DNA of 63,638 nt, from positions 1-63,638 of the forward strand of contig DAKS01000047.1 of the NCBI GenBank assembly GCA_002499195.1, given 5' to 3'. Shown here in pieces: positions 7,500 to 15,533 of this stretch. The notes below the pieces were generated by a model. That model was not told the DNA's origin. It saw only the letters and a list, made by a program, of their open reading frames with translations, and did no database searches. Numbering within the stretch: the first letter of the stretch is position 1; each line of letters opens with the position of its first letter. The position numbers were made by a program, and so were the translations under genes. Source of the DNA: Euryarchaeota archaeon UBA443 (GTDB lineage: Archaea > Thermoplasmatota > Poseidoniia > Poseidoniales > Poseidoniaceae).

Positions 7500-10400
7500 T
7501 TATTCCCCCTTTAGCACACTGGCCAAATCTGCTGTTAACGCTCTTCGTGTTGTGACTAATAGTGCCACAACAACCGCAGCAAAGACCGCCAAGGACACGA
7601 GAATAATCTGTGACCATGGATAGACCAATGTCCGTTGTATCGTCGTCGATGACCCTCCAAATATCTGGAAGATAAATCCGAAGATATCAAAGAATCCGTT
7701 GAATGAGAGTGCCAATCCAACACCAAGAACGATACCAAGTGCCATGGAAACAACAACGATTGAAAGAATCTCGAACAGAACCAATCGGATGATTTGATTT
7801 GGTGATGCACCAATAGCTTGCAAGACTGCCAACTCTTTCTGTCGTTGACTTAGTACGAGCGAAAGGAAAACGAAACTGGAAGCTACAGCTGCAACACTCG
7901 CTACAACAAACTGCAAGGAAAGAAGACCTGGTGTACCAAAAATGAGTCCACCATTTCTCTCAACTTCCTTATGGGTACTCGACCAATCAAGAACACCGGA
8001 TACACGCGCATCTGCTTTAATCTGCGATGCAAGCGATTCCAGAGATTCTCCAGATAGTCCGTCAACGCGTACAATCCATGTTTTGGAAGTGAAATTGTCC
8101 GCAGCATCATCTCCAACGAGATCACGCCATGAATCTTCACCGATGATCAAGGCTGAAGCAATCGTTGCTGCACCGACACCTGGAATGTATTCGTGCGTCC
8201 CCATGTAGTACATGGAGGTCTTGTGAGGCGTTATGATAAGTTGGACTCGAGTATCCGCTAAGAAGAGATCCGCTGCTAGCGGTGGCGGAATTTCGCTCGC
8301 ACCACTTACACAACCAGTGTCATCGCTGTTGGTTCCATCAGGACATGTTGTGTTCGACAAAACCGATGATGAGAGGTCAAACAATCCAAAGGCACCTGCT
8401 AGATTTGCATCCGTGAAATCAGCGTCTTCCAATGAACCTCCCATAAAATTGACAAGAATTGCATTCTCAAGATTGGCTCCAGTCAAGTCTGCATCGCTCA
8501 GGTTCACATCAAGAAGAATAGATTCGCTCATGTTCAAATTCGAAAGGTCCGCACCAGTTAGGTTGGTGTTGGATAGGTCAACGCGCCCCAAATCTCTTTC
8601 ATTCAAGTCTTGGCCTGAGAGATCAAGTCCACTCCAATCAGCATCCATGAGTTGCGTGTACGAATCAAACAGAGCAAGCGGATCAGTTTCATTCGAACCG
8701 CCAGATGTGAAATTGAATTCGATCTCTTCCCAAACAAATGTTATTTCTCGGGATTTCTCATCACCTTGCTCGAGTAAGACATCGTCAAGCTTATTCTCGT
8801 CACCGCCACGATCTGAACCGGGCAAGTTAAGTGAATATGCAGAATCTTGACCAGCGGAGAACCCGTTGTTTGAATAGCCCTTCATTGCAGAATCAATGTT
8901 TGTTCCTGGAATAGATTGTTCACTCCAACGTAATACGTCTTCGTTGCCATCGAACAGCACGAACGTTTGCAAACTATCGCCGCCCTGTTCATCAGCAAGC
9001 GTAATTTCGGGTACACCTGTTGCAACTGGAATCACATCATCATCTGTAAACTCGTTAACAAGGGAGATGAGGGTTGTCGAATTGATGGCCTGTTCGGTTG
9101 AGATTTGGAGATCGGACCCGACGGTTGCATCAGCGGTCTTCTCATCAACAAGTGTCCCTGTATATCCTTGAACAGCTGCTAGGGTAACGATGGAAAGGGT
9201 GAGAAGCATAATTACAGCAAGTCGATTGACCGATTCTGCCGATCCTGATCCCTTCAATCCTCTCTTGACATCCTTGAGAAGCGGTGAACGCCCGAACAGG
9301 AGTTGCATGATTTGTGGGCCTTTCGCACCAATTCTTCCGAGAAGTAACGCCCCTCCAATCCATAGAGCAAATGGGCCGATAATTCCAATCAATCCTTCGA
9401 TGAAGAAATTGGAAACAATACCGTCTTCACTACCGTTCATTTCAAGCCAAGTATCAATCACTGCAAGCATACCGAACAGGAAAGCCGTCCAGTGAAGCCA
9501 CCGTTTTGGTTCTGCTTTTACCGTTGTTTTACGAACTCCCTCTTCGATTTCAAGTTCAATGAACTCTCGAGCTCGACTGCGTCCGAATATCATGGCAAGT
9601 CCCAATGTAGTGATCGCCGTGAACAATGTTGAACCAATTCCAAGTGTCGGATTAACATCAAAGTCACCTGTTCTGAATTCCATAAACCCTACTGCGGAAA
9701 GAACGATTGGTACTGCCATAAGAGCCAAGATATACCCGATGAGCCAAGCAACTGAAGACATAACAAACAGTTCCAAGAGAACCATTCCTTGCAGATTCTT
9801 TCCATCCGCCCCAATCACACGATGAATGCTAACTTCACGCCGTCGTTGTTCAAGAGAAAGAACCAATCCATAAATGAGAACTGCAAGGGATAAGAACACG
9901 ATTGGAATCATAATGATGTAATCGAATATTTGGATCAATCCAAGGAAAATATTGAGGAACAGAATCGTCCCTGAAACAATATCGGTGTAATACAATTCTA
10001 CGCCTGCATCGGTGTAATTACCATCTTGCACCCGAGTGCCTAGATCTTCAAGCCATTCAGCAGCGTCAGCTGTTGAAGTAGTGGGTAATTGTCCTCGATC
10101 GATAGTAACGCCAAGGTACATGTGATCGTTGTTCATGAGTGTTTGACGTTGTTCTTCCTCAAGCACTTCCCACGTAGTGAAAATAGGATTGAATGGGAGT
10201 GTAGGATTACCGAGATCCCATGGCTCATAGATACCCATAACGGTTAGATTTTCAACTGTCATCCACATCCTACAGTAGATCATTTCATTGTTTTCAGGCG
10301 TTATTTCTCCAGCACAGTTATCCTCGGTAATGCTTGCTTCAAGAATAGTTGATTCATCGACAACATAGGCGAAGGTGAGTTCATCAAGAACGTCTCCAAC

Positions 10401-11120
10401 CTTTGCTTGCGCCTCACTTGCAATGGTCGATGGAAGAATAATTCCTCGATTTGAACTCATGTTTTCAGGTGTTGGCCATTCACCAAGACCTGATATGATG
10501 TTCTCACCGAGTCTGTCAGCCAATTCTCCATCAAAAGCCTCTGGTCCAAGGAATCGAATTGCACGTTTGTCTGAGATGGGGGGGCCCCCATCAAGTGCTT
10601 CTGGATAATCGAAGTTCATTGGATCCCAAAGAGGGTTTTCATTATCGGAAATTGCCCGCATTTCGAGTGGTTGTGCAACGATGAATTCTATGTTGAAGAA
10701 ACCACCACTATGTATTCCCTGACGTCCAAGAACAAGGGTACAATCGTTGAATTCTGAAAATTCTTCGATTAATTCATCGCATACTTCCGTCATCGTAGTG
10801 GTATTGTTTGACCACCCTGTTGCGTTCTCAACCGGCGTGCGTGCAAACTCAATCTTCGCATCAAACGGTTCAGAATCGAGTGATTCTTCGAAAAACAATT
10901 GCGACAATCCAACGCCATAGGCCAGAACGGTTGTAATGACCAGAGATGCAAGGAAGACACCAGCGATGACGGCCATACCACGTTCTTTTCCACGCCAGGC
11001 ACTCTGTGCTGCGAGTCTCAAACGGCTTGGCAATTCCATCAAAGAATGTTGATAGCGTCGGATTCGAGAACGCCCTTTCCCAAAATCACTATCTTTCAAA
11101 TCTGCAACATCGTCGCTCAT
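7500..11120 (-). CDS. FtsX/MacB-type ABC permease with pentapeptide-repeat ectodomain
   Basis: A 1206-aa permease carrying two FtsX modules. A short basic N-terminus and one membrane helix (about 47-72) precede a large ectodomain and the first FtsX helix bundle. A second ectodomain and a C-terminal FtsX bundle follow, with the cytosolic coupling-type segment RQKELAVLQAIGAS. The second ectodomain contains, at about residues 815-915, tandem A(D/N)LxxxxL-type pentapeptide repeats predicting a right-handed quadrilateral beta-helix outside the membrane. The family moves lipids, lipoproteins or peptides by mechanotransmission rather than a channel; the substrate here is unknown. Its ATG overlaps the TGA of the upstream ATPase, so it lies in the middle of a coupled operon. 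Confidence 0.85.
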   Translation of the reverse strand: MSDDVADLKDSDFGKGRSRIRRYQHSLMELPSRLRLAAQSAWRGKERGMAVIAGVFLASLVITTVLAYGVGLSQLFFEESLDSEPFDAKIEFARTPVENATGWSNNTTTMTEVCDELIEEFSEFNDCTLVLGRQGIHSGGFFNIEFIVAQPLEMRAISDNENPLWDPMNFDYPEALDGGPPISDKRAIRFLGPEAFDGELADRLGENIISGLGEWPTPENMSSNRGIILPSTIASEAQAKVGDVLDELTFAYVVDESTILEASITEDNCAGEITPENNEMIYCRMWMTVENLTVMGIYEPWDLGNPTLPFNPIFTTWEVLEEEQRQTLMNNDHMYLGVTIDRGQLPTTSTADAAEWLEDLGTRVQDGNYTDAGVELYYTDIVSGTILFLNIFLGLIQIFDYIIMIPIVFLSLAVLIYGLVLSLEQRRREVSIHRVIGADGKNLQGMVLLELFVMSSVAWLIGYILALMAVPIVLSAVGFMEFRTGDFDVNPTLGIGSTLFTAITTLGLAMIFGRSRAREFIELEIEEGVRKTTVKAEPKRWLHWTAFLFGMLAVIDTWLEMNGSEDGIVSNFFIEGLIGIIGPFALWIGGALLLGRIGAKGPQIMQLLFGRSPLLKDVKRGLKGSGSAESVNRLAVIMLLTLSIVTLAAVQGYTGTLVDEKTADATVGSDLQISTEQAINSTTLISLVNEFTDDDVIPVATGVPEITLADEQGGDSLQTFVLFDGNEDVLRWSEQSIPGTNIDSAMKGYSNNGFSAGQDSAYSLNLPGSDRGGDENKLDDVLLEQGDEKSREITFVWEEIEFNFTSGGSNETDPLALFDSYTQLMDADWSGLDLSGQDLNERDLGRVDLSNTNLTGADLSNLNMSESILLDVNLSDADLTGANLENAILVNFMGGSLEDADFTDANLAGAFGLFDLSSSVLSNTTCPDGTNSDDTGCVSGASEIPPPLAADLFLADTRVQLIITPHKTSMYYMGTHEYIPGVGAATIASALIIGEDSWRDLVGDDAADNFTSKTWIVRVDGLSGESLESLASQIKADARVSGVLDWSSTHKEVERNGGLIFGTPGLLSLQFVVASVAAVASSFVFLSLVLSQRQKELAVLQAIGASPNQIIRLVLFEILSIVVVSMALGIVLGVGLALSFNGFFDIFGFIFQIFGGSSTTIQRTLVYPWSQIILVSLAVFAAVVVALLVTTRRALTADLASVLKGE

Positions 11121-11824
11121 TCTTCTTCACCCTCCTCGTCAAGACCCCAAGCAGAGCGAATATCAGCTGCTTCGGTTTTCCCATCATTGAGAAGGAGCAT
11201 CCGGTCTGCATTGGATGCTAAGTCTGGATCGTGCGTCACCATAAGAATCGAAATGGGATTTTCTTCATCATGACACAGTTCTCTGAATAGTTTCATGACC
11301 TCCTTCCCACTAGCAATATCGAGGTTTCCTGTCGGCTCGTCGGCAAGAAGAACGGGTCGATTACCCGCAATTGCTCGAGCAATTGCTACACGCTGTTGCT
11401 GTCCACCCGAGAGCTGATCTGGAATGAAATTGAGTCGATCACTGAGTCCAACTTTATCCAATGCTACCTCAGCAGCAGCGACCGCTTCAGTAGAAGGAAT
11501 ACCAGATAACTCGAGTGCGATTGCAACATTGTCAACTGCTGAGAGATTGTCCAATAAGTGGAAGTCCTGGAAGATCCAACCGACTTTTGATCGTCGAACA
11601 TCGACGACGTTGGACGGACCTTTTAGTCCGTAAGTTCGCTCCTCGAGCGTAATGCTTCCACCATCACCTGCAAGCAAACCACCAATGATATTCAGAAGAG
11701 TTGACTTTCCAGAACCAGATGCTCCCATAAGCGCAACCATCTCGCCTTTCTCGACTTGCATATTGACTCCCTTCAGGACTTCAAGTGAGCCGAAACTCTT
11801 GGTAAGGTCATTGACTTCAAGCAT
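11117..11824 (-). CDS. LolD-type ABC ATPase (first gene of exporter operon)
   Basis: A 235-aa ATP-binding subunit of the LolD/MacB/FtsE class. Walker A is GASGSGKST (34-42), the signature is LSGGQQQRVAIARAI, Walker B is VLLADEPTGNLD, and the switch-His segment is VTHDP. The ATG at 11824 is chosen because AGGAG lies about 8 nt upstream; a TTG one codon earlier is possible. Unlike the second ATPase of the operon it has no zinc ribbon. It overlaps the permease start by 4 nt. One permease flanked by two ATPases suggests that the two FtsX modules of the permease engage an ATPase heterodimer (inference). Confidence 0.88.
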   Translation of the reverse strand: MLEVNDLTKSFGSLEVLKGVNMQVEKGEMVALMGASGSGKSTLLNIIGGLLAGDGGSITLEERTYGLKGPSNVVDVRRSKVGWIFQDFHLLDNLSAVDNVAIALELSGIPSTEAVAAAEVALDKVGLSDRLNFIPDQLSGGQQQRVAIARAIAGNRPVLLADEPTGNLDIASGKEVMKLFRELCHDEENPISILMVTHDPDLASNADRMLLLNDGKTEAADIRSAWGLDEEGEEE

Positions 11825-11843
11825 CAAAATATCTCCTGCATTT

Positions 11844-11853
11844 CTGCATGCAG
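11844..11853. promoter_or_regulatory. 10-nt perfect palindrome in a divergent promoter region
   Basis: CTGCATGCAG is a perfect inverted repeat in the 125-nt region between the exporter operon and gmd. It is placed where a divergent operator would lie. No matching regulator is known from this window, and chance occurrence is possible. Confidence 0.25.
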
Positions 11854-11949
11854 TTAGAATGGCGAGGTTATTTCTTTACAATGGTTTGTATCGAATGACT
11901 CTACATTTTGATGCGACGCTTTCAAAAAAGAGAAGTCGCAGGAATTGCT

Positions 11950-13014
11950 ATGAGCGGGAAGACTGCACTCATCACTGGGATTACTGGACAAGATGGTTCC
12001 TACCTTGCTGAATTACTCCTCGAAAAGGGATATACAGTCTACGGATTGGTCCGTCGTGTATCGCAACCAAGTCTTGGCAGAAACCTGATCAATCACTTGA
12101 TGAGCAACGATAACTTCCATCTTCTCAACGGTGATTTAGCTGATCAAAATTCGATTGACAACGCTGTTCATCAGGTCAAGCCGGATGAATTCTACAATCT
12201 CGGTGCTATGTCGTTCGTTCCTGAATCATGGCGCTCACCAATGATGACCGCTGATATCACAGGACTTGGTGCATTACGTTGTCTCGAGGCGGTTCGAAAG
12301 CATGCACCAGATTGTCGCTTCTATCAAGCTGGATCCAGTGAACAATACGGTAAGGTACGCGAAGTACCTCAATCGGAACAAACTCCATTCCATCCACGTT
12401 CACCATATGGATGTGCGAAAGTAATGGCATTCGAGATTACCCGTAACTACCGTGAATCCTACAATATGTTCGCTTGTACAGGAATTCTCTTCAATCACGA
12501 AAGTCCGCGACGTGGTCTTGAATTCGTAACACGAAAGGTGACCATGATGGCTGCTAGAATCAAACATGGATTCGATGAATGTCTCCACATCGGCAACGTT
12601 GATGCGAAGCGAGACTGGGGATTTGCTGGCGATTACGTCGAGATGCAATGGAAGATGCTTCAACAAGATGAGCCCGATGATTACGTCATTGCAACCGGTC
12701 GAACACACAGCATACGCGATATGATTAGCCTCTCATTCTCACATATCGGTCTTGAACTGACATGGTCTGGAGAAGGTGTCGATACGATTGCAACCGATCA
12801 AAATGGTGTTGTTCGTGTACGAACCAACCCGAAATTCTTCCGTCCAGCAGAAGTTGATCTCCTGATTGGAGACCCTGCTTATGCTAAGGAAAAACTCGGT
12901 TGGGAAACCAAGACAACCTTTGAGCAACTCATTCAGATGATGGTCGAATCAGATTTGGCTATCGTTCAGGAAGCTGTTGATGGAGGCTATGCTCCACCGA
13001 CACCACCAGAGTGA
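11950..13014 (+). CDS. gmd: GDP-mannose 4,6-dehydratase
   Basis: Converts GDP-D-mannose to GDP-4-keto-6-deoxymannose, the first step to fucose, rhamnose or perosamine-type sugars for surface glycans (354 aa, cytoplasmic). It has an extended SDR fold with the glycine motif GITGQDG at residues 10-16 and catalytic Y153/K157 in SPYGCAK. S130/E131 complete the active site, and the NHESPRRG segment is typical of Gmd. The start at 11950 (MSGKTALITG) is preferred over a 14-residue upstream extension; AGGA lies about 7 nt before it. No GDP-fucose synthase follows. The last 28 nt overlap the end of the convergent AlkB-like gene. Confidence 0.9.
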   Translation: MSGKTALITGITGQDGSYLAELLLEKGYTVYGLVRRVSQPSLGRNLINHLMSNDNFHLLNGDLADQNSIDNAVHQVKPDEFYNLGAMSFVPESWRSPMMTADITGLGALRCLEAVRKHAPDCRFYQAGSSEQYGKVREVPQSEQTPFHPRSPYGCAKVMAFEITRNYRESYNMFACTGILFNHESPRRGLEFVTRKVTMMAARIKHGFDECLHIGNVDAKRDWGFAGDYVEMQWKMLQQDEPDDYVIATGRTHSIRDMISLSFSHIGLELTWSGEGVDTIATDQNGVVRVRTNPKFFRPAEVDLLIGDPAYAKEKLGWETKTTFEQLIQMMVESDLAIVQEAVDGGYAPPTPPE

Positions 13015-13961
13015 TTCACAGATCGTTGCATTAGCCGGTGAAACAGCGGTGGAATCAGCGCAATCCAAAACATCTGGTAGTACCCACCAGGTAATTGCGG
13101 TGACTCATCGTATGGACGCAATCGCTCATAAGGTGTGCTTGAACGAAGATGATGTGCTGCATGGAGTGGAAGATTCATCAAAGTGTAACGTGACCAACGA
13201 GTTCGACTTTCCCATGCATGACCTGCATGCGGACGTTCATCTTCACCTCGCTCGAGTCCATGATGTTGAATGAAGTTCACGAATTCAAGAAGATAAATGG
13301 CGACGAAGGCTTGTCCAACAAATACCGCAAGATATGGTAATCCCCATACTGCAAGAGATGCAATCAATGCAACCTCAATCATTACAGAAATGGTTGTATC
13401 CTTTTTCCTAATTCTGTATGCATTCCGAAGTTGTCTTGGAACCGTTCGAACCAAGTGACCATAGACACTTCGGCCCCAGGGTGAACTGGTTGGATCGACC
13501 TTTCGAGCCCAATGTTTGTGATGGGTATGATTGTGTTCAACTGTAAAATGGAGATAGATAACACACAACAAATCAAGTCGGCCGAGCCACCAACTCGCTG
13601 ATCGAGGTCGGCGGTGGCCAAGTTCATGTGCAGCGACGACACCGGCAGCACCTGTTGCAAGACCGGCCGAGAGTGCAGGAACGATAATGGAAATAGATCC
13701 AAGACCAGCCCAAACCCGATACAATAGACAAACAACAACAACTGGAACAAGAATACCATGGAGGTGGACGATGATGTTGTGTCCACTTCCTTCTTCCTCA
13801 ACATCATGGACCGTTGAGGAGCCTGCTATTGAGTCAAGGAATGGATATAGGCCAAGAAGAAGGATGGTCGGTGTTAGCATCCACCATCCACCAATCACCA
13901 AAGTGACTGCAGCAGATATGGGAGTGAATAGGCCAAGCAAATGCGGAGCCCACTTGGCCAT
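12987..13961 (-). CDS. AlkB-type membrane di-iron alkane monooxygenase homologue
   Basis: A 324-aa integral membrane hydroxylase of the alkane 1-monooxygenase/fatty acid desaturase superfamily. All nine histidines expected to bind the di-iron site in AlkB can be aligned: HELGH (H112, H116), EHNHTHH (H143, H147, H148), NFIQHHGL (H233) and LHAAHH (H267, H270, H271). AlkB-like context is present, including DPTSSPWG after the second box and LPGGYYQM near the C-terminus. The expected reaction is O2-dependent terminal hydroxylation of an alkane or related lipid, with electrons from rubredoxin or ferredoxin; no rubredoxin gene is adjacent. Xylene-monooxygenase-like or lipid-modifying roles are alternatives. 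It lies 42 nt after the second of two microprotein genes. Confidence 0.82.
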   Translation of the reverse strand: MAKWAPHLLGLFTPISAAVTLVIGGWWMLTPTILLLGLYPFLDSIAGSSTVHDVEEEGSGHNIIVHLHGILVPVVVVCLLYRVWAGLGSISIIVPALSAGLATGAAGVVAAHELGHRRPRSASWWLGRLDLLCVIYLHFTVEHNHTHHKHWARKVDPTSSPWGRSVYGHLVRTVPRQLRNAYRIRKKDTTISVMIEVALIASLAVWGLPYLAVFVGQAFVAIYLLEFVNFIQHHGLERGEDERPHAGHAWESRTRWSRYTLMNLPLHAAHHLRSSTPYERLRPYDESPQLPGGYYQMFWIALIPPLFHRLMQRSVNHSGGVGGA

Positions 13962-14003
13962 GCTCAGACGAGCGACTCATGATTGAAAGGCGTTGCCTTC
14001 GAA

Positions 14004-14123
14004 TCAAGAACGACGAAACAATGTAGCAATCCGGTGAACGAAACCAGGCATGAAAGAAATACCATTACGGTAGACTTGACCTTCTAAGACTTGATCGACA
14101 AACATTTCCAGTCCTCTATCCAT
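14004..14123 (-). CDS. Microprotein B (39 aa), paralogue of the preceding microprotein
   Basis: A 39-residue basic protein found by reading the minus strand of the stretch before the AlkB-like gene. A very strong Shine-Dalgarno sequence (AGGAGGGA) lies about 8 nt before the ATG, inside the end of microprotein A, whose stop codon directly abuts this start. The first 22 residues share ten identical positions with microprotein A: M1, D2, L5, D10, Q11, Q16, Y18, R19, G21 and I22. The remainder (FVHRIATLFRR) is an amphipathic basic helix. There are no cysteines, so it is not a rubredoxin. I do not recognise the family; the operon position suggests a small partner or regulator of the AlkB-like enzyme. 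Confidence 0.65.
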   Translation of the reverse strand: MDRGLEMFVDQVLEGQVYRNGISFMPGFVHRIATLFRRS

Positions 14124-14285
14124 TCAGTTGTCCCTCCTCGAAGAATATGCGCCTCGTTCATTTGCTGAGAAGCGAAACGCAGCCATAGCTTTCACGATCG
14201 GTGAAAGCATGTCCGAGAAAATTCCCGAACGGTACTGTTGTTGATCTATAATTTGGTCTGTATATGTTTGGAGTTCTTTGTCCAT
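14124..14285 (-). CDS. Microprotein A (53 aa), first gene of the AlkB-like operon
   Basis: A 53-residue protein whose N-terminal half is paralogous to microprotein B, sharing the D-Q-x4-Q-x-Y-R-x-G-I pattern. Residues 26-40 look like a short amphipathic helix with Met, Ile and Ala, and the tail is charged (ANERGAYSSRRDN). A GAGG Shine-Dalgarno sequence lies about 8 nt before the ATG. Its TGA is followed immediately by the ATG of microprotein B, which implies coupled translation. The family is not recognised. Duplication with retained spacing and strong ribosome-binding sites argues for real expression rather than chance reading frames. Confidence 0.62.
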   Translation of the reverse strand: MDKELQTYTDQIIDQQQYRSGIFSDMLSPIVKAMAAFRFSANERGAYSSRRDN

Positions 14286-14488
14286 TGTTATCCTCACTCT
14301 AAATGTGGTGCTTTACCTATTCAAAGGCGTGGTAAACTTGCCAACACATAGGTGTAGTTTTTACATTAAGTGTTTTTATTAACACCTTTTTAACCGTTCT
14401 CTTCAAGAACAAAAATTCAGACGCCCAGTCATCCGAGCCGCTCCCGACCGTTCATCAACAGTGGAATCCGGCTACAGGAGGAATCACC
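14286..14488. promoter_or_regulatory. Divergent promoter region between AlkB operon and taw1
   Basis: A 203-nt intergenic stretch with an AT-rich core at about 14351-14395. It includes GTGTT-6-AACAC, an inverted repeat at 14370-14385, embedded in a T-rich tract that could serve as TATA elements for both directions. The right half is GC-richer and ends with a consensus AGGAGG (14476-14481), 7 nt before the taw1 ATG. No tRNA or other RNA gene is apparent. Confidence 0.45.
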
Positions 14489-15499
14489 ATGGGCATGGAC
14501 CTAGCACTCAAAGCAAAATTGCAGAAGCAACGATATCACATTGTCGGTGAACACGGTGGCGTTAAGACATGTCACTGGACAAAGGAGTCTCTTCTTCGTG
14601 ACCGAGCATGCTACAAAGGTACCTTCTATGGTGTTAAGAGCCATACCTGCATGCAAATGTCTCCAGTTGTTGATCAATGCAATCTTGCCTGCACATACTG
14701 CTGGCGAGAACCTCATATGGACACACTTGAATTGACTGATCAAGACCCTCTTGAACTCCTTTACGAGAGTGTGCGTGCTCAACGTCGATTACTCACAGGA
14801 TTCGGTGGAAACGATAAGGTTCCAAGAGAAAAGTTCCTAGAAGCTCAAGATCCAAAGCACGTTGCAATTTCGCTTAACGGTGAGCCAACACTCTATACTC
14901 ATCTTGGAGAATATATGGATTTGTGCCATAAGCATGGCATGACGACAATGCTTGTCACCAATGGAACCCTGCCCAAGGTATTGGAGAATCTCGATACACT
15001 TCCAACACAACTCTACGTCTCCGTTGATGCGCCCAACAAACAAGTGTTCGACGACGTTTGTCGCCCTAAGTGGAACAGTGGTGCTTGGAATCAATTTGAG
15101 AAGACCATCGACCTGCTTCCAAGCCTTGACACTAGAATTGTTTGCCGGCACACCCTCATGAAAGGCGTCAACATGTCATCGGCTCACATCAAGGAGTTCG
15201 CGGAACTCGACAATCGTGCAGACCCTGACTTTATCGAAGCAAAGGGATACGTCTATGTTGGTCACAGTCGAGAAAACCTCTCCATGGAAAACATGCCAAG
15301 CCATGATGATATACTTTCTTTCTCAAACGAACTTGCTCCACAAGTCACCCGAGAAGTGCTTTCAGAGAGTCGTCCGAGTCGTGTTGCACTCATCGGCCGA
15401 GAGATCGTTCCAATTCCAATTCCTGAGGCGGAATTGTTCTTCCCAGAGGATTTAGGAATTGCACCTCCAGTCAAGAAACTCCCTCTTGTTCAAAATTGA
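14489..15499 (+). CDS. taw1: 4-demethylwyosine synthase (Taw1/TYW1)
   Basis: A radical SAM enzyme that builds the tricyclic wyosine base at G37 of tRNA-Phe by condensing pyruvate carbons onto N1-methylguanosine (336 aa). The radical SAM motif C-x3-C-x2-C is at C64, C68 and C71 (QCNLACTYCWR). Three further cysteines at 28, 41 and 54 have the 13-residue spacing of the second [4Fe-4S] cluster in archaeal TYW1. Length matches archaeal enzymes, which lack the eukaryotic flavodoxin domain. The start is fixed by AGGAGG 7 nt upstream. The E1-like gene follows after 34 nt and is probably co-transcribed. Confidence 0.92.
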   Translation: MGMDLALKAKLQKQRYHIVGEHGGVKTCHWTKESLLRDRACYKGTFYGVKSHTCMQMSPVVDQCNLACTYCWREPHMDTLELTDQDPLELLYESVRAQRRLLTGFGGNDKVPREKFLEAQDPKHVAISLNGEPTLYTHLGEYMDLCHKHGMTTMLVTNGTLPKVLENLDTLPTQLYVSVDAPNKQVFDDVCRPKWNSGAWNQFEKTIDLLPSLDTRIVCRHTLMKGVNMSSAHIKEFAELDNRADPDFIEAKGYVYVGHSRENLSMENMPSHDDILSFSNELAPQVTREVLSESRPSRVALIGREIVPIPIPEAELFFPEDLGIAPPVKKLPLVQN

Positions 15500-15533
15500 A
15501 CGTGTTCAAATACTGTTGAAGTTCAAAACAGTC

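Noticed and set aside
8233..8850. Plus-strand frame of 205 aa opposite the permease
   Set aside because: It is antisense to the pentapeptide-repeat region, with no protein-like composition and no ribosome-binding site; the minus-strand gene fully explains it.
14286..14488. Possible tRNA gene in the divergent intergenic region
   Set aside because: No T-arm consensus or acceptor stem pairing could be found on either strand.
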